A stretch of DNA of 64,000 nt, taken from the NCBI GenBank assembly GCA_947494825.1, contig CANLWN010000002.1, positions 1 to 64,000 on the forward strand, in the 5' to 3' direction. The notes beneath the pieces were generated by a model that was not told where the DNA came from, did no database searches, and was given only the letters and a program-made list of their open reading frames with translations. The DNA is from an uncultured Flavobacteriaceae bacterium (GTDB lineage: Bacteria; Bacteroidota; Bacteroidia; Flavobacteriales; Flavobacteriaceae). This document shows positions 17,961 to 26,250 of the stretch, piece by piece. Positions within the stretch are counted from its first letter, which is position 1. Each line of letters opens with the position of its first letter. A program made the position numbers and the translations under genes.

Positions 17961-18760
17961 TAAAAACGGTTATCGCCATCCAACAAATCACCAATACCGC
18001 CCAAAATACTTCCTTCACCTTTGTCCTTGCCACCACCCTTGGGTGCTGCGGCCCATACCCTACCGGCCAATCGACTAAAGGGCAGGGACTGTATATAGAC
18101 CGTTCCCGGACCCCGCAATGAGGCAAAGAACAGTCCTTCCCCTCCAAAAACGGTGTTTTTAATGCCTCCTACAAACTCTACATCGTAATCGATGTCCTTG
18201 GTAAAGCCCACAATACATCCAGTATCTACTTTTAAGACCTCTCCCGCCGCCAACTCTTTTTTTGCCATGGTACCTCCGGCGTGCACAAAGGCCATGCCGT
18301 CACCTTCCAGCTTTTGCATAATAAAGCCTTCCCCACCGAAGAGTCCGCGGCCCAGGCGTTTTGAAAATTCGACGCCTATGGAGACCCCTTTGGCGGCACA
18401 TAAAAAGGCATCTTTCTGGCAAATAAATTTTCCTTGCTTCTCAGACAGATCTATAGGCAATATTTTACCGGGATAGGGCGAGGCAAAACTCACCTGTTTC
18501 TTTCCCAGGCCTATGTTCAAAAAAGCCGTCATAAACAAACTCTCCCCAGTAAGGAGGCGCTTGCCTGCGGAAAAAAGCTTGCCCAAAACGCCGGTATCCT
18601 GATTGGAACCATCGCCAAAAATGGTATCCATCTTAATATCGGTGTCCATCATCATAAAGCTACCGGCTTCGGCCACAACGGCTTCCTGAGGGTCCAATTC
18701 TATTTCCACATACTGCATTTCCTCGCCGTAAATGTGGTAGTCTATTTCGTGTGCGTTCAT
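17960..18760 (-). CDS. AIM24/TIGR00266 family protein
   Basis: 266 residues. Family marks are DPQEAVVAEAGSFMMMD, GESLFMTAFLN, the glycine-rich GLFGGEGFIMQKLEGDGMAF, and VDTGCIVGFTKDIDYDVEF. The fold is a double-stranded beta-helix related to mitochondrial AIM24. No signal peptide, so it is cytosolic. The C-terminal 35 residues are glycine-rich and low complexity. It is first gene of a two-gene unit with DUF2461. Confidence 0.9.
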   Translation of the reverse strand: MNAHEIDYHIYGEEMQYVEIELDPQEAVVAEAGSFMMMDTDIKMDTIFGDGSNQDTGVLGKLFSAGKRLLTGESLFMTAFLNIGLGKKQVSFASPYPGKILPIDLSEKQGKFICQKDAFLCAAKGVSIGVEFSKRLGRGLFGGEGFIMQKLEGDGMAFVHAGGTMAKKELAAGEVLKVDTGCIVGFTKDIDYDVEFVGGIKNTVFGGEGLFFASLRGPGTVYIQSLPFSRLAGRVWAAAPKGGGKDKGEGSILGGIGDLLDGDNRF

Positions 18761-18814
18761 TTTATATCTTTTTATAGTTAACAGTTGTTAGTTGTCCAAG
18801 AAGTGATTTTGTTA

Positions 18815-18845
18815 CAAAACTAGTCAAGCCACAGGGTTTTTTCAA
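18815..18845 (-). promoter_or_regulatory. Promoter of the AIM24-like gene
   Basis: On the minus strand TTGA-N19-TAGTTTTG matches the Bacteroidota sigma-A pattern (TTTG, 19-21 bases, TAnnTTTG) except in the first box. It lies about 55 bases before the ATG at 18760. Confidence 0.4.
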
Positions 18846-18860
18846 GCTTTATGACCCGTT

Positions 18861-19636
18861 GGCTCTTAAATTCGGCATAAGCGAAGAGGGAATAGGCCAT
18901 AGCGAAGAGGGTCCATTTGAGAATTCGGAGATTAGTATTGGGAACGTGGTGCTCAAAAGACCCTCACCTTAATCCTCTCCCAGGTGAGAGGAGACGTATC
19001 TCTCATAATTCCTAACCCATAACCCAACACCCATGGTTCACAATTGTTTACTACCCACTGCGACTGCCAACTTTAGCGCACCGCACCACACGCTAAGCCC
19101 CTAGTGTAGTACCAACTGTTGCTAACTACTTTTAATAGAAATGGATTCCGTACTAAATGCGGAATGACCGATCAAACGGTGATTTCGGCCTTCGATATTC
19201 GTAATTCATCAATTATCAACCGTGAAACGCCCAAAAGCCGTTGCCAATTATTTATTGCGAAACAATCACTCATAATTCATAATCCAACACCTAATACCGA
19301 GAACTGCCAACCGTCAACTGCCTACTGTTCATTGTTCACTGTTCAAGTTCAGATTCAAAGTTCAAGGCTGGTCATTGTTTATTGCTAATTGATAATTGTT
19401 CACTGCCCACTGCCCACTCTTCAAGATCAAAGTCACCCTTGAGAACCCATCACCCATCACCCATCACTCATAATTCATAATCCAACACCTAACACAGAGA
19501 ACTGCCAACTGCCAACCGTCAACTGCCTACTGTTCATCGTTCACTGCCAACTGTTCAAGTCCAAGTTGTAGGTCGCTCATTGTTCATTGCTTATTGCTTA
19601 TTGTTCATTGTTCATTGTTTATTATCAACCGTAAGC
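18861..19636. repeat. Intergenic repeat island B
   Basis: No credible gene in about 780 bases. The DNA consists of repeated short phrases in mixed order: GCGAAGAGGGAATAGG (18881 on), CATAATTCATAATCCAACAC (19270 and 19467 areas), CTGCCAACTGCC, ACTGCCTACTGTTCA and TTGTTCATTGTTCATTG. Similar phrases make up the islands at 1-266 and 53880-54431. Between 19400 and 19640 the period drifts around 7-10 bases. A short open frame at 19119-19388 is made entirely of these phrases. Confidence 0.7.
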
Positions 19637-20092
19637 TTAAGCCTTTAACTTCACCGTCCATTCAAAGTTAAAGGTGGAGACAACCACTCCATCTTTGTTG
19701 GTACCTACGGATTTCATCCAAATGGTCTGCCCCTCTCCGGTAGAGATCGTTTCCTTCAGGGCGTTTCCTATAAGGTGCCCGTCCTCACAGGTAAAGGTGA
19801 TTTTTCCTGTGGCCTTTTTGGAAAAATTGGCTGTATTGTTGGCAACCAACATGGATATTTTCCTGCCGCTTTCCCTAATTTGATTGGTGACCATGGCGCC
19901 TGTGCTCAGCTCCGCGGCCATACCCTGCACCGCCCAATACATAGACTTAAAAGGATTTTGATTGATCCAACGGTGGGTGACGGTGACTACCGCCTTTCCG
20001 CCGTCCATGTATTTTAGTCGTACGCCGCACCACCATGCGGACGGGAGTTTAACAAAGGAGAACAGGTTTATTTTACGGGGAGTCATAGCCAT
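19637..20092 (-). CDS. DUF4442 (hotdog-fold, thioesterase-like) protein
   Basis: 151 residues. The order NLFSFVKLPSAWWCGVRLKY, VTHRWINQNPFKSMYWAVQG, MAAELSTGAMV matches the DUF4442 family, which has the hotdog fold of acyl-CoA thioesterases. The Asn-Pro-Phe and Ala-Ala-Glu residues sit where the thioesterase active site is found. Substrate unknown. It stands alone beside repeat island B. Confidence 0.82.
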   Translation of the reverse strand: MAMTPRKINLFSFVKLPSAWWCGVRLKYMDGGKAVVTVTHRWINQNPFKSMYWAVQGMAAELSTGAMVTNQIRESGRKISMLVANNTANFSKKATGKITFTCEDGHLIGNALKETISTGEGQTIWMKSVGTNKDGVVVSTFNFEWTVKLKA

Positions 20093-20174
20093 TTTAATCG
20101 TTTATTTTTTCTAAAAGTATTGAAAATTATCGACTTCCAAAATGTTAAATTAAAGTTAAATTTAAGTACTATGT

Positions 20175-20207
20175 TTTGCATAATACCTTTTTTTAGCCAT
20201 ATATTTG
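20175..20207 (+). promoter_or_regulatory. Bacteroidota sigma-A promoter of the DUF4870 gene
   Basis: TTTG (20175-20178), 21 bases, TATATTTG (20200-20207): both boxes match the primary-sigma consensus exactly. The predicted start is about 20214, some 75 bases before the ATG. Confidence 0.6.
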
Positions 20208-20289
20208 CATTGTAAGTTATTATGTTATTCATATTAATATGCTACAACAAGAAGAAGACAAGCGGATATCGAATTCAAATTAACGAGCC

Positions 20290-20772
20290 ATGACAGAGAC
20301 CATTTCCAAACACGAACGAAACTTATCGGCCATCATACATGCCTCCACTTTTTCCAAGTATTTTATTCCTTTTGGGAATTTTCTACTACCATTAATTTTG
20401 TGGACGGCAAATAAGAAGGAGCATAAATTTGTAGACTACAATGGTAAGCAAGCCTTAAATTTTCAAATAAGCCTGCTGTTGTATTCCCTGGTATTGGGCA
20501 TCGTTTCCGTTCCATTTTTTCTAGGCTTTTTGCCTGGCTTTCTGGAACACGGACTATTCGATTTTCCCGATTTTGACCCCTTCAATGGAATCAATATCAA
20601 TTTGGATAGCGATCATTTTAGGTTTAACCATTTTATTTGGCCCCTGGGCATTGCCGGTTTGGCGCAGGCCGCGTTGTTTGTGATCAATGTAGTCTATACC
20701 ATCTTGGCGACCATACGGACTAACGAAGGAGAGACCTTCAAATACCCCATCACCATTAATTTTATCAAGTAA
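20290..20772 (+). CDS. DUF4870-like small membrane protein
   Basis: 160 residues with three or four membrane segments (about 30-45, 62-82, 115-145). The HEFVDYNGKQALNFQ-like stretch (KFVDYNGKQALNFQISLLLY) is the signature of DUF4870 proteins, which often sit with envelope-stress genes. The stop overlaps the next start by one base (TAATG). Function unknown. Confidence 0.82.
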   Translation: MTETISKHERNLSAIIHASTFSKYFIPFGNFLLPLILWTANKKEHKFVDYNGKQALNFQISLLLYSLVLGIVSVPFFLGFLPGFLEHGLFDFPDFDPFNGININLDSDHFRFNHFIWPLGIAGLAQAALFVINVVYTILATIRTNEGETFKYPITINFIK

Positions 20773-21284
20773 TGTGGATCTTTAAATATATCGTACCCCT
20801 TATTATTTATCTGGCCTTAACCGCTACAGGTCTTGCTCAGGTACCCGCAGATTCCGAGCTGTACGCCGCACTTAAGACCAAAGACAGTATCCTATTCGAT
20901 GCTGCATTTAATCGCTGCGACCCTGAGACCATGGCTTCTCTTTTTACCGAAGATTTTGAGTTTTACCACGATAAGGGCGGAGCTACTTTTGGACGGGATA
21001 CTTTTCTCGCCTCCACTCGGGAAAATTGTGGCAAGCGCGATCCGAAGGCCCCACAGGCCTCAAAACGGATTTTGTTGCCCAACAGTTTGGCGGTCTATCC
21101 GCTGTACAAAAACGGGGAACTTTACGGAGCCATTCAGCACGGGGTACATCGGTTCGAATTTTTGAACGCACAAAACGAATATCAACGCGGGGATACCGCA
21201 AAATTCACCCATCTATGGATCAAGGATAGCAGTGGATGGAAAATTAAAAGGGAGCTCAGTTACGATCATCAAATGCATCAATAA
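20772..21284 (+). CDS. Exported NTF2-like (DUF4440) protein
   Basis: 170 residues with a signal peptide ending near TGLAQ. The mature protein has the SnoaL/DUF4440 plan: AALKTKDSILFDAAFNRCD, MASLFTEDFEFYHDKGG, and a C-terminal FTHLWIKDSSGWKIKRELSY strand pair. These are cone-shaped small proteins with varied ligand-binding or enzymatic roles; none can be assigned. It is translationally coupled to the DUF4870 gene. Confidence 0.85.
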   Translation: MWIFKYIVPLIIYLALTATGLAQVPADSELYAALKTKDSILFDAAFNRCDPETMASLFTEDFEFYHDKGGATFGRDTFLASTRENCGKRDPKAPQASKRILLPNSLAVYPLYKNGELYGAIQHGVHRFEFLNAQNEYQRGDTAKFTHLWIKDSSGWKIKRELSYDHQMHQ

Positions 21285-21459
21285 AATAAAAATTTGGTCT
21301 TAATCACGCCAAATCAAAAGGGAATTTAATCATCAATCAAATCAAAAAGGATGTTTATTCATCAATCAAAAAACGAACAGTCAAACCATGCTGAAGACCA
21401 AATCAAATACCGAAAAAAAGAAGAAGTCTTCTGCGAGTAAACAAAAGCGTAAAGAAATT

Positions 21460-21795
21460 ATGAATATAGAAAACACAAAAGCACAAATGCGCAAAGGGGT
21501 TTTGGAGTACTGCATACTTTCCATCCTTAGGGGAGAGGACAAATATGCCTCCGAAATACTGAATTCCCTGAAAGACGCTAAGATGCTTGTGGTAGAGGGT
21601 ACGATCTATCCCTTACTAACAAGACTTAAAAATGCCGGATTGCTCAACTACCGTTGGGAAGAATCCACCTCAGGTCCCCCGAGAAAATATTACACATTGA
21701 CCGAGACCGGCAAATTGTTCCTCAAAGAATTAAACATTACATGGGACGAACTAAGACATGCCGTGAACCTGGTAACCAATACTAAAAGCAAGTAA
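21460..21795 (+). CDS. PadR-family transcriptional regulator
   Basis: 111 residues from the ATG at 21460 (MNIENTKAQMRKGVLEYCIL), the usual PadR opening. A longer reading from 21388 adds a very lysine-rich 24-residue stretch that is not part of the family. The winged helix (LRGEDKYASEILNSL; VEGTIYPLLTRLKNAGLL; SGPPRKYYTLTETG) is complete. It is two bases before the PspC gene and likely controls that operon, as PadR-PspC pairs commonly do in Flavobacteria. Confidence 0.9.
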   Translation: MNIENTKAQMRKGVLEYCILSILRGEDKYASEILNSLKDAKMLVVEGTIYPLLTRLKNAGLLNYRWEESTSGPPRKYYTLTETGKLFLKELNITWDELRHAVNLVTNTKSK

Positions 21796-21797
21796 CA

Positions 21798-23525
21798 ATG
21801 AACAAGACAGTAAATATAAACTTAGCGAATACCATTTTTCACATTGATGAAGAAGCGTACAACAAACTACGCCGCTATTTGGAAGCCATAAAACGTTCCT
21901 TTGCCGGTACACCTGGCAGTGATGAGATCCTCTCCGATATTGAGGCTCGGATTTCCGAACTGTTCTATGAAAAAATGGAAAATGACCGACAGGTCATTAC
22001 CCAAAAGGAAGTAGATGAAGTAGTGGCTATTATGGGGCAGCCCGAAGATTACATGATCGACGAGGACATCTTTGAAGATGAACCCAAACCCAAAGCCAAG
22101 GCTAGCGGAAGGGTCAAAAAACTGTACCGGGATATCGATAGCAAATATATTGGCGGTGTTTGTTCCGGTCTAGAACACTATTTGGGCCTAGATGCCCTCT
22201 GGATCCGCCTCATCTTTATTTTCTTGGCCGTGTTTACCGGTTTTGGTTTCATCGCCTACATCCTATTGTGGATCTTGGTGCCCGAGGCCGCTACCACCTC
22301 CCAGAAGTTGGATATGACCGGGGAAGCCGTGAACATAAGCAATATAGAGCGTAAAGTAAAGGAAGGCTTTGATGATGTCGCCGACAAGGTGAAGAATGTG
22401 GACTATGGGGAAATGGGCAAAAAAGTGAAAAGCAGCGGAAGAACCTTTTTTGATACCATAGGAGATATCATCATGTTTCTTTTTAAAGTGGCCGGAAAAT
22501 TCATCGGCATCCTTCTGATCATCATAGGTGCTGCTACCTTGATCGGACTCTTCGTAGGTCTATTCACCGTAGGTATCCTGGATATTGTACACATCCCTGG
22601 CGTGGATTTCTACGATATGGTAAATTCTACGGAAGCACCGGTCTGGCTGGTGTCCCTTTTGACCTTCTTAGCCATAGGAATCCCCTTTTTCTTCCTGCTT
22701 TATCTGGGCTTGAAAATATTGGTCACCAACCTTAAATCGATTGGGAACATCGCCAAATTCTCTCTACTTGGGCTTTGGTTGATCGCCCTCATAGGCATCA
22801 TCATACTAGGTGTAAAACAAGCTTCGGCCCATGCCTATACCGGAAGTATTTCAGAAAGGCAAGAGTTGCATTTTGATACTGTAGTGGATACGATGGAAAT
22901 CAAAATGCGCTCTAACGAGCTTTATGAAATTCAGGACAACATAGGCATCAACGGTATGGCCGTGACCTATAACGAGGCCGGTGACCGACTGTTGATCTCC
23001 GACGATATCCTTTTTGATATTAAAAAAGCGGAGGATTCCGTGGCTAGCGTCAAGATCAGGAAAGATGCCAACGGCAGCTCCTTCAACGAAGCCCGGGAAA
23101 GGGCCGGAAACATACAATACGGCTTTGCCTTGGCCGGCAACGCGATTGTCATGGATGATTTTATCACCACGGATATTGCCAACAAAGTGCGAGATCAGGA
23201 GGTCAGGGCCACCCTGTACATTCCCGAGGGCCAAGTAATCAAATTTGATACTGGGGTAAAGGGCCATATTGGCCGAAGCACCAAAAATGACCAAAACCTC
23301 TACCGAAGCCGTATCACAGATTATATATGGGTGATGGGAAAAGATGGCGAGTTAAAGTGCCAGGACTGTCCTGAGGGTCTGAGGGGGGACGATTCGGATT
23401 CCGGAAGGGGCCGTATTATCATTAACGAGGATGGTGTAGACATCAACCTGAACGACGAGCAAGACTCCTTTGAAATGAAGATTGACGAGGATGGGGTTAA
23501 AATAAAGGCCAAAGAAAATAACTAA
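21798..23525 (+). CDS. PspC-domain membrane protein
   Basis: 575 residues. The N-terminal 90 residues are a cytosolic helical domain (NTIFHIDEEAYNKLRRYLEA, then EVVAIMGQPEDY). Next comes the PspC domain (KLYRDIDSKYIGGVCSGLEH, a membrane segment at about 134-157), two or three further membrane segments at about 228-325, and a large extracytoplasmic beta-rich region ending in acidic repeats (INEDGVDINLN, KIDEDGVKIK). PspC proteins act in envelope-stress responses. It lies between padR and the DUF2807 lipoprotein, which probably belongs to the same operon. Confidence 0.9.
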   Translation: MNKTVNINLANTIFHIDEEAYNKLRRYLEAIKRSFAGTPGSDEILSDIEARISELFYEKMENDRQVITQKEVDEVVAIMGQPEDYMIDEDIFEDEPKPKAKASGRVKKLYRDIDSKYIGGVCSGLEHYLGLDALWIRLIFIFLAVFTGFGFIAYILLWILVPEAATTSQKLDMTGEAVNISNIERKVKEGFDDVADKVKNVDYGEMGKKVKSSGRTFFDTIGDIIMFLFKVAGKFIGILLIIIGAATLIGLFVGLFTVGILDIVHIPGVDFYDMVNSTEAPVWLVSLLTFLAIGIPFFFLLYLGLKILVTNLKSIGNIAKFSLLGLWLIALIGIIILGVKQASAHAYTGSISERQELHFDTVVDTMEIKMRSNELYEIQDNIGINGMAVTYNEAGDRLLISDDILFDIKKAEDSVASVKIRKDANGSSFNEARERAGNIQYGFALAGNAIVMDDFITTDIANKVRDQEVRATLYIPEGQVIKFDTGVKGHIGRSTKNDQNLYRSRITDYIWVMGKDGELKCQDCPEGLRGDDSDSGRGRIIINEDGVDINLNDEQDSFEMKIDEDGVKIKAKENN

Positions 23526-23623
23526 AAACTACAGTTCATCTGAGCCATTCAACGGTTCGGTAACATAAACTGAATAAAAACAAATAGAACAAAGAACTTT
23601 AATCAATCTTAAAAACAACAATC

Positions 23624-24346
23624 ATGACAACACTAGCACGAATTACAATCGCATTTTTACTGGCACTGATCTTATCTTCCTGTGCCTTTGATATCAACTT
23701 TGGGGAAGGTAAAAAAGGAAACGGGGTCGTTGCCCAAGAAACCCGCGAAGTAACCGAGGAATTCACCGTGGTTTCCGCCTCCGAAGGTTTGGATGTATAC
23801 GTAACCCAGGCCAAGGAATTTAGTATAGAGGTAGAGGCAGATGAAAACGTCATAGACCTTATCGGAACCGATATCAAAAACGGAAAGCTTCGTATCCATG
23901 CCATAGAAAATATTGGCAGGGCCACAAAAAACATCTATGTATCGCTTCCCGAGGTGACCGCTTTGGAAAGCTCAAGCGGGGCAGACCTTATCGTAAAAAA
24001 TATGATCGAGACCGAAAAAATCAACTTGGACGCCAGCAGTGGTTCCGATCTTGAGGTAACACTTAGTGCCGATATCGTAAATGCCGATGCGAGTAGCGGG
24101 GCCGACATAAAACTGTCCGGGCAGACCAACATATTCATGGCCGACGCCAGCAGTGGTTCGGATATCAAGGCCAGGGAATTACTGGCCAAAGAATGTGACG
24201 CCAACGCCAGCAGCGGGGCAGATATCACGGTAAACGTCTCCAAATCATTGACCGCCGATGCCAGTAGCGGTGCCGACATTTCATACACTGGGGATGCCAC
24301 GGTGCAAAAAAGAAAATCTGCTTCGGGCAGCGTACATAAATACTAA
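23624..24346 (+). CDS. DUF2807 (head GIN domain) lipoprotein with beta-helix repeats
   Basis: 240 residues. Lipobox LILSSC, Cys 20. The head GIN-like region (TREVTEEFTVVSASEGLDVYV) leads into a ladder of SSG(A/S)D motifs at residues 117, 138, 157, 176, 196 and 213, spaced 17-21 residues, as expected for turns of a right-handed beta-helix. It is the usual partner of PspC proteins in Bacteroidota and probably sits in the periplasm or at the outer membrane. A strong terminator follows at 24394-24430. Function of the family is not established. Confidence 0.9.
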   Translation: MTTLARITIAFLLALILSSCAFDINFGEGKKGNGVVAQETREVTEEFTVVSASEGLDVYVTQAKEFSIEVEADENVIDLIGTDIKNGKLRIHAIENIGRATKNIYVSLPEVTALESSSGADLIVKNMIETEKINLDASSGSDLEVTLSADIVNADASSGADIKLSGQTNIFMADASSGSDIKARELLAKECDANASSGADITVNVSKSLTADASSGADISYTGDATVQKRKSASGSVHKY

Positions 24347-24393
24347 TAGCAGCGACCAAAAACCATTAGGTGCAACCGCTCCTATACACTACT

Positions 24394-24430
24394 GGAAACC
24401 CGTCAACTTATTGACGGGTTCCCTTTTTTA
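24394..24430 (+). terminator. Rho-independent terminator after the PadR-PspC-DUF2807 cluster
   Basis: AACCCGTCAA (24397-24406) pairs perfectly with TTGACGGGTT (24411-24420) around a four-base loop, followed by CCC and seven T. Confidence 0.9.
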
Positions 24431-24544
24431 TGATTAAAATTTCGATCGATAATTTCCAAAAACCGGAAAAAATGGCAAAATTTGAATCATAGGGCCTTTA
24501 CCCGGTACCAGTGTAAGGAAGCTGCGACCCTGAAGACCAAATAA

Positions 24545-25153
24545 ATGAAACAAAACACCACCATGAAAAATATACGACTTCCCCTTCTTGTTTTGGTGGT
24601 TGCGCTAGCGACTGCCTGCAGTTCAGATAATCCCAATAGTCTTGGCAACCTGGCAGATCCTGTGGACATCCCTACCAGTGTTGTCTCCGTTGTGCTTAAC
24701 GAAGTAGAATATCTGGGAGACAGAGTGGAAATCTTTAACGAGGGCACCACGGTAGTGGACCTCAGTGGTTATTTTTTATGCCTGGGTCCCGGTACCTACA
24801 GTCAGATAGGCACCTTGGACGTGCGCGGTGACCTAAACATCCAACCCGGTCAATACGTTGTGGTGACCTATGACATGGCGACCGATGCCGGCGGATTGGG
24901 ACTGTACTTTAACGATTCGGATTTTTCGGACGCCACCACCATGGCCGACTTTGTGCAATGGGGCGCTACCGGCAGTCCTAGGGAAGGGGTAGCGATCGAA
25001 GCGGGTTTGTGGCCCGTGGGTGACTTTGTGCCTGTATCCGGGGATAGTGACAATAGCCTTGTTTATGACGGCGAAGGCGAAACCGCAGGGGACTGGAGCG
25101 AGTCCACTACCACGACTTTTGGCCAGGAGAATGTTCCCACGGCCCCACAATAA
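24545..25153 (+). CDS. Lipoprotein with a lamin-tail (LTD) domain
   Basis: 202 residues. Lipoprotein signal ending VALATACSSD; the start may be the second ATG at 24563 (MKNIRLPLLVLV). The mature part is a lamin-tail domain: VVLNEVEYLGDRVEIFNEG, VVDLSGYFLC, then NIQPGQYVVVTYD. In Bacteroidota these Ig-like domains occur on surface proteins, often with nucleases; here it is the only domain. The role is unknown. Confidence 0.82.
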   Translation: MKQNTTMKNIRLPLLVLVVALATACSSDNPNSLGNLADPVDIPTSVVSVVLNEVEYLGDRVEIFNEGTTVVDLSGYFLCLGPGTYSQIGTLDVRGDLNIQPGQYVVVTYDMATDAGGLGLYFNDSDFSDATTMADFVQWGATGSPREGVAIEAGLWPVGDFVPVSGDSDNSLVYDGEGETAGDWSESTTTTFGQENVPTAPQ

Positions 25154-25239
25154 TCCATCGCGCGTGAGCACCTATCATTTTGAATTCTATTTTTTACAAA
25201 TAGGGTTGGTTTATCTATCTTCGTGGAAAGAAAACCGCA

Positions 25240-26250
25240 ATGCATATTGGGCTCAAAAAATACGTCCTCCCTCTAAAGCATACCTTTAGAATTTCCCGTG
25301 AATCCTACGATTACCAGGATTCCTTGATCGTGAGTCTAAGCCTAAACGGAAAAACCGGGTATGGTGAGGCCACGGCCAATCCATACTATCAAATGTCGGT
25401 GGAACGTATGGTAGGGGAAATAGAATCCATTAGTACTGAAATAGCGGCTTTTGACTTTACCTGTCCCGAGACCTTTCACAGTTTTCTCGTGGAAAAAAAA
25501 CTCAGTAATTTTTCCATATGTGCCCTGGATTTGGCCGCACATGATCTCTACGGAAAATTGCAAGGGAAGCCCCTGTACCAATTGTGGAATACGGAGATGG
25601 ACCGCTATCCGATCTCCAATTACACCATTGGTATAGATACCATGGACCAAATGGTGGCCAAAATGAAGGAAACGCCATGGCCTATTTATAAAATAAAACT
25701 GGGCACCTCCCATGATGTAGCCATTGTGCGGGAGCTTAGGAAGCATACCGATGCCATTTTCCGAATAGACGCCAATTGTGCCTGGACGGTTCAAGAGACC
25801 ATTGCCAACGCGCCCTTGTTGCTGGATTTAGGGGTCGAATTTTTGGAGCAGCCCCTTAAGGCCGATGACTGGGAAGGCATGGAGCAACTAATGCATCAAA
25901 GTGTATTGCCCATTATCGCGGACGAAAGCTGTATTGTAGAGGCCGACGTGGAAAAATGCGGGCTTCACTTTCATGGAATCAATATTAAACTTACCAAATG
26001 CGGTGGCCTCACCCCTGCACTTCGCATGATCAAAAAAGGCCGAAGTCTAGGGCTAAAGATCATGGTGGGCTGTATGACCGAATCTACCGTGGGCATCTCG
26101 GCAATTGGTCAGCTGCTGCCCCAATTGGATTATGTGGATATGGATGGGGCCCTTCTGCTAAGGGAAGATATCGCCCATGGGGTTCAATTGATGGAAAACG
26201 GAAAGGTACGCTTTCCAGAACAACCCGGTAGTGGTATAACACTGAGGTAA
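25240..26250 (+). CDS. Enolase-superfamily dipeptide epimerase (L-Ala-D/L-Glu type)
   Basis: 336 residues, full length. Enolase-superfamily catalytic residues are all present: Lys153 in the KIKLG motif, metal ligands D178 (RIDAN), E203 (LEQPL) and D228 (ADES), and K250 (NIKLTKCGG). It would epimerise Glu in murein-derived dipeptides, or a related N-acyl amino acid; the exact substrate is inferred from the family only. Its stop overlaps the next start by one base (TAATG), so it is coupled to an oxoamine-synthase-like gene. Confidence 0.88.
   Translation: MHIGLKKYVLPLKHTFRISRESYDYQDSLIVSLSLNGKTGYGEATANPYYQMSVERMVGEIESISTEIAAFDFTCPETFHSFLVEKKLSNFSICALDLAAHDLYGKLQGKPLYQLWNTEMDRYPISNYTIGIDTMDQMVAKMKETPWPIYKIKLGTSHDVAIVRELRKHTDAIFRIDANCAWTVQETIANAPLLLDLGVEFLEQPLKADDWEGMEQLMHQSVLPIIADESCIVEADVEKCGLHFHGINIKLTKCGGLTPALRMIKKGRSLGLKIMVGCMTESTVGISAIGQLLPQLDYVDMDGALLLREDIAHGVQLMENGKVRFPEQPGSGITLR

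Noticed and set aside
19119-19388. Open frame of 89 codons in repeat island B
   Set aside because: It is made entirely of the island's repeated phrases, has no start context and its translation is low complexity.
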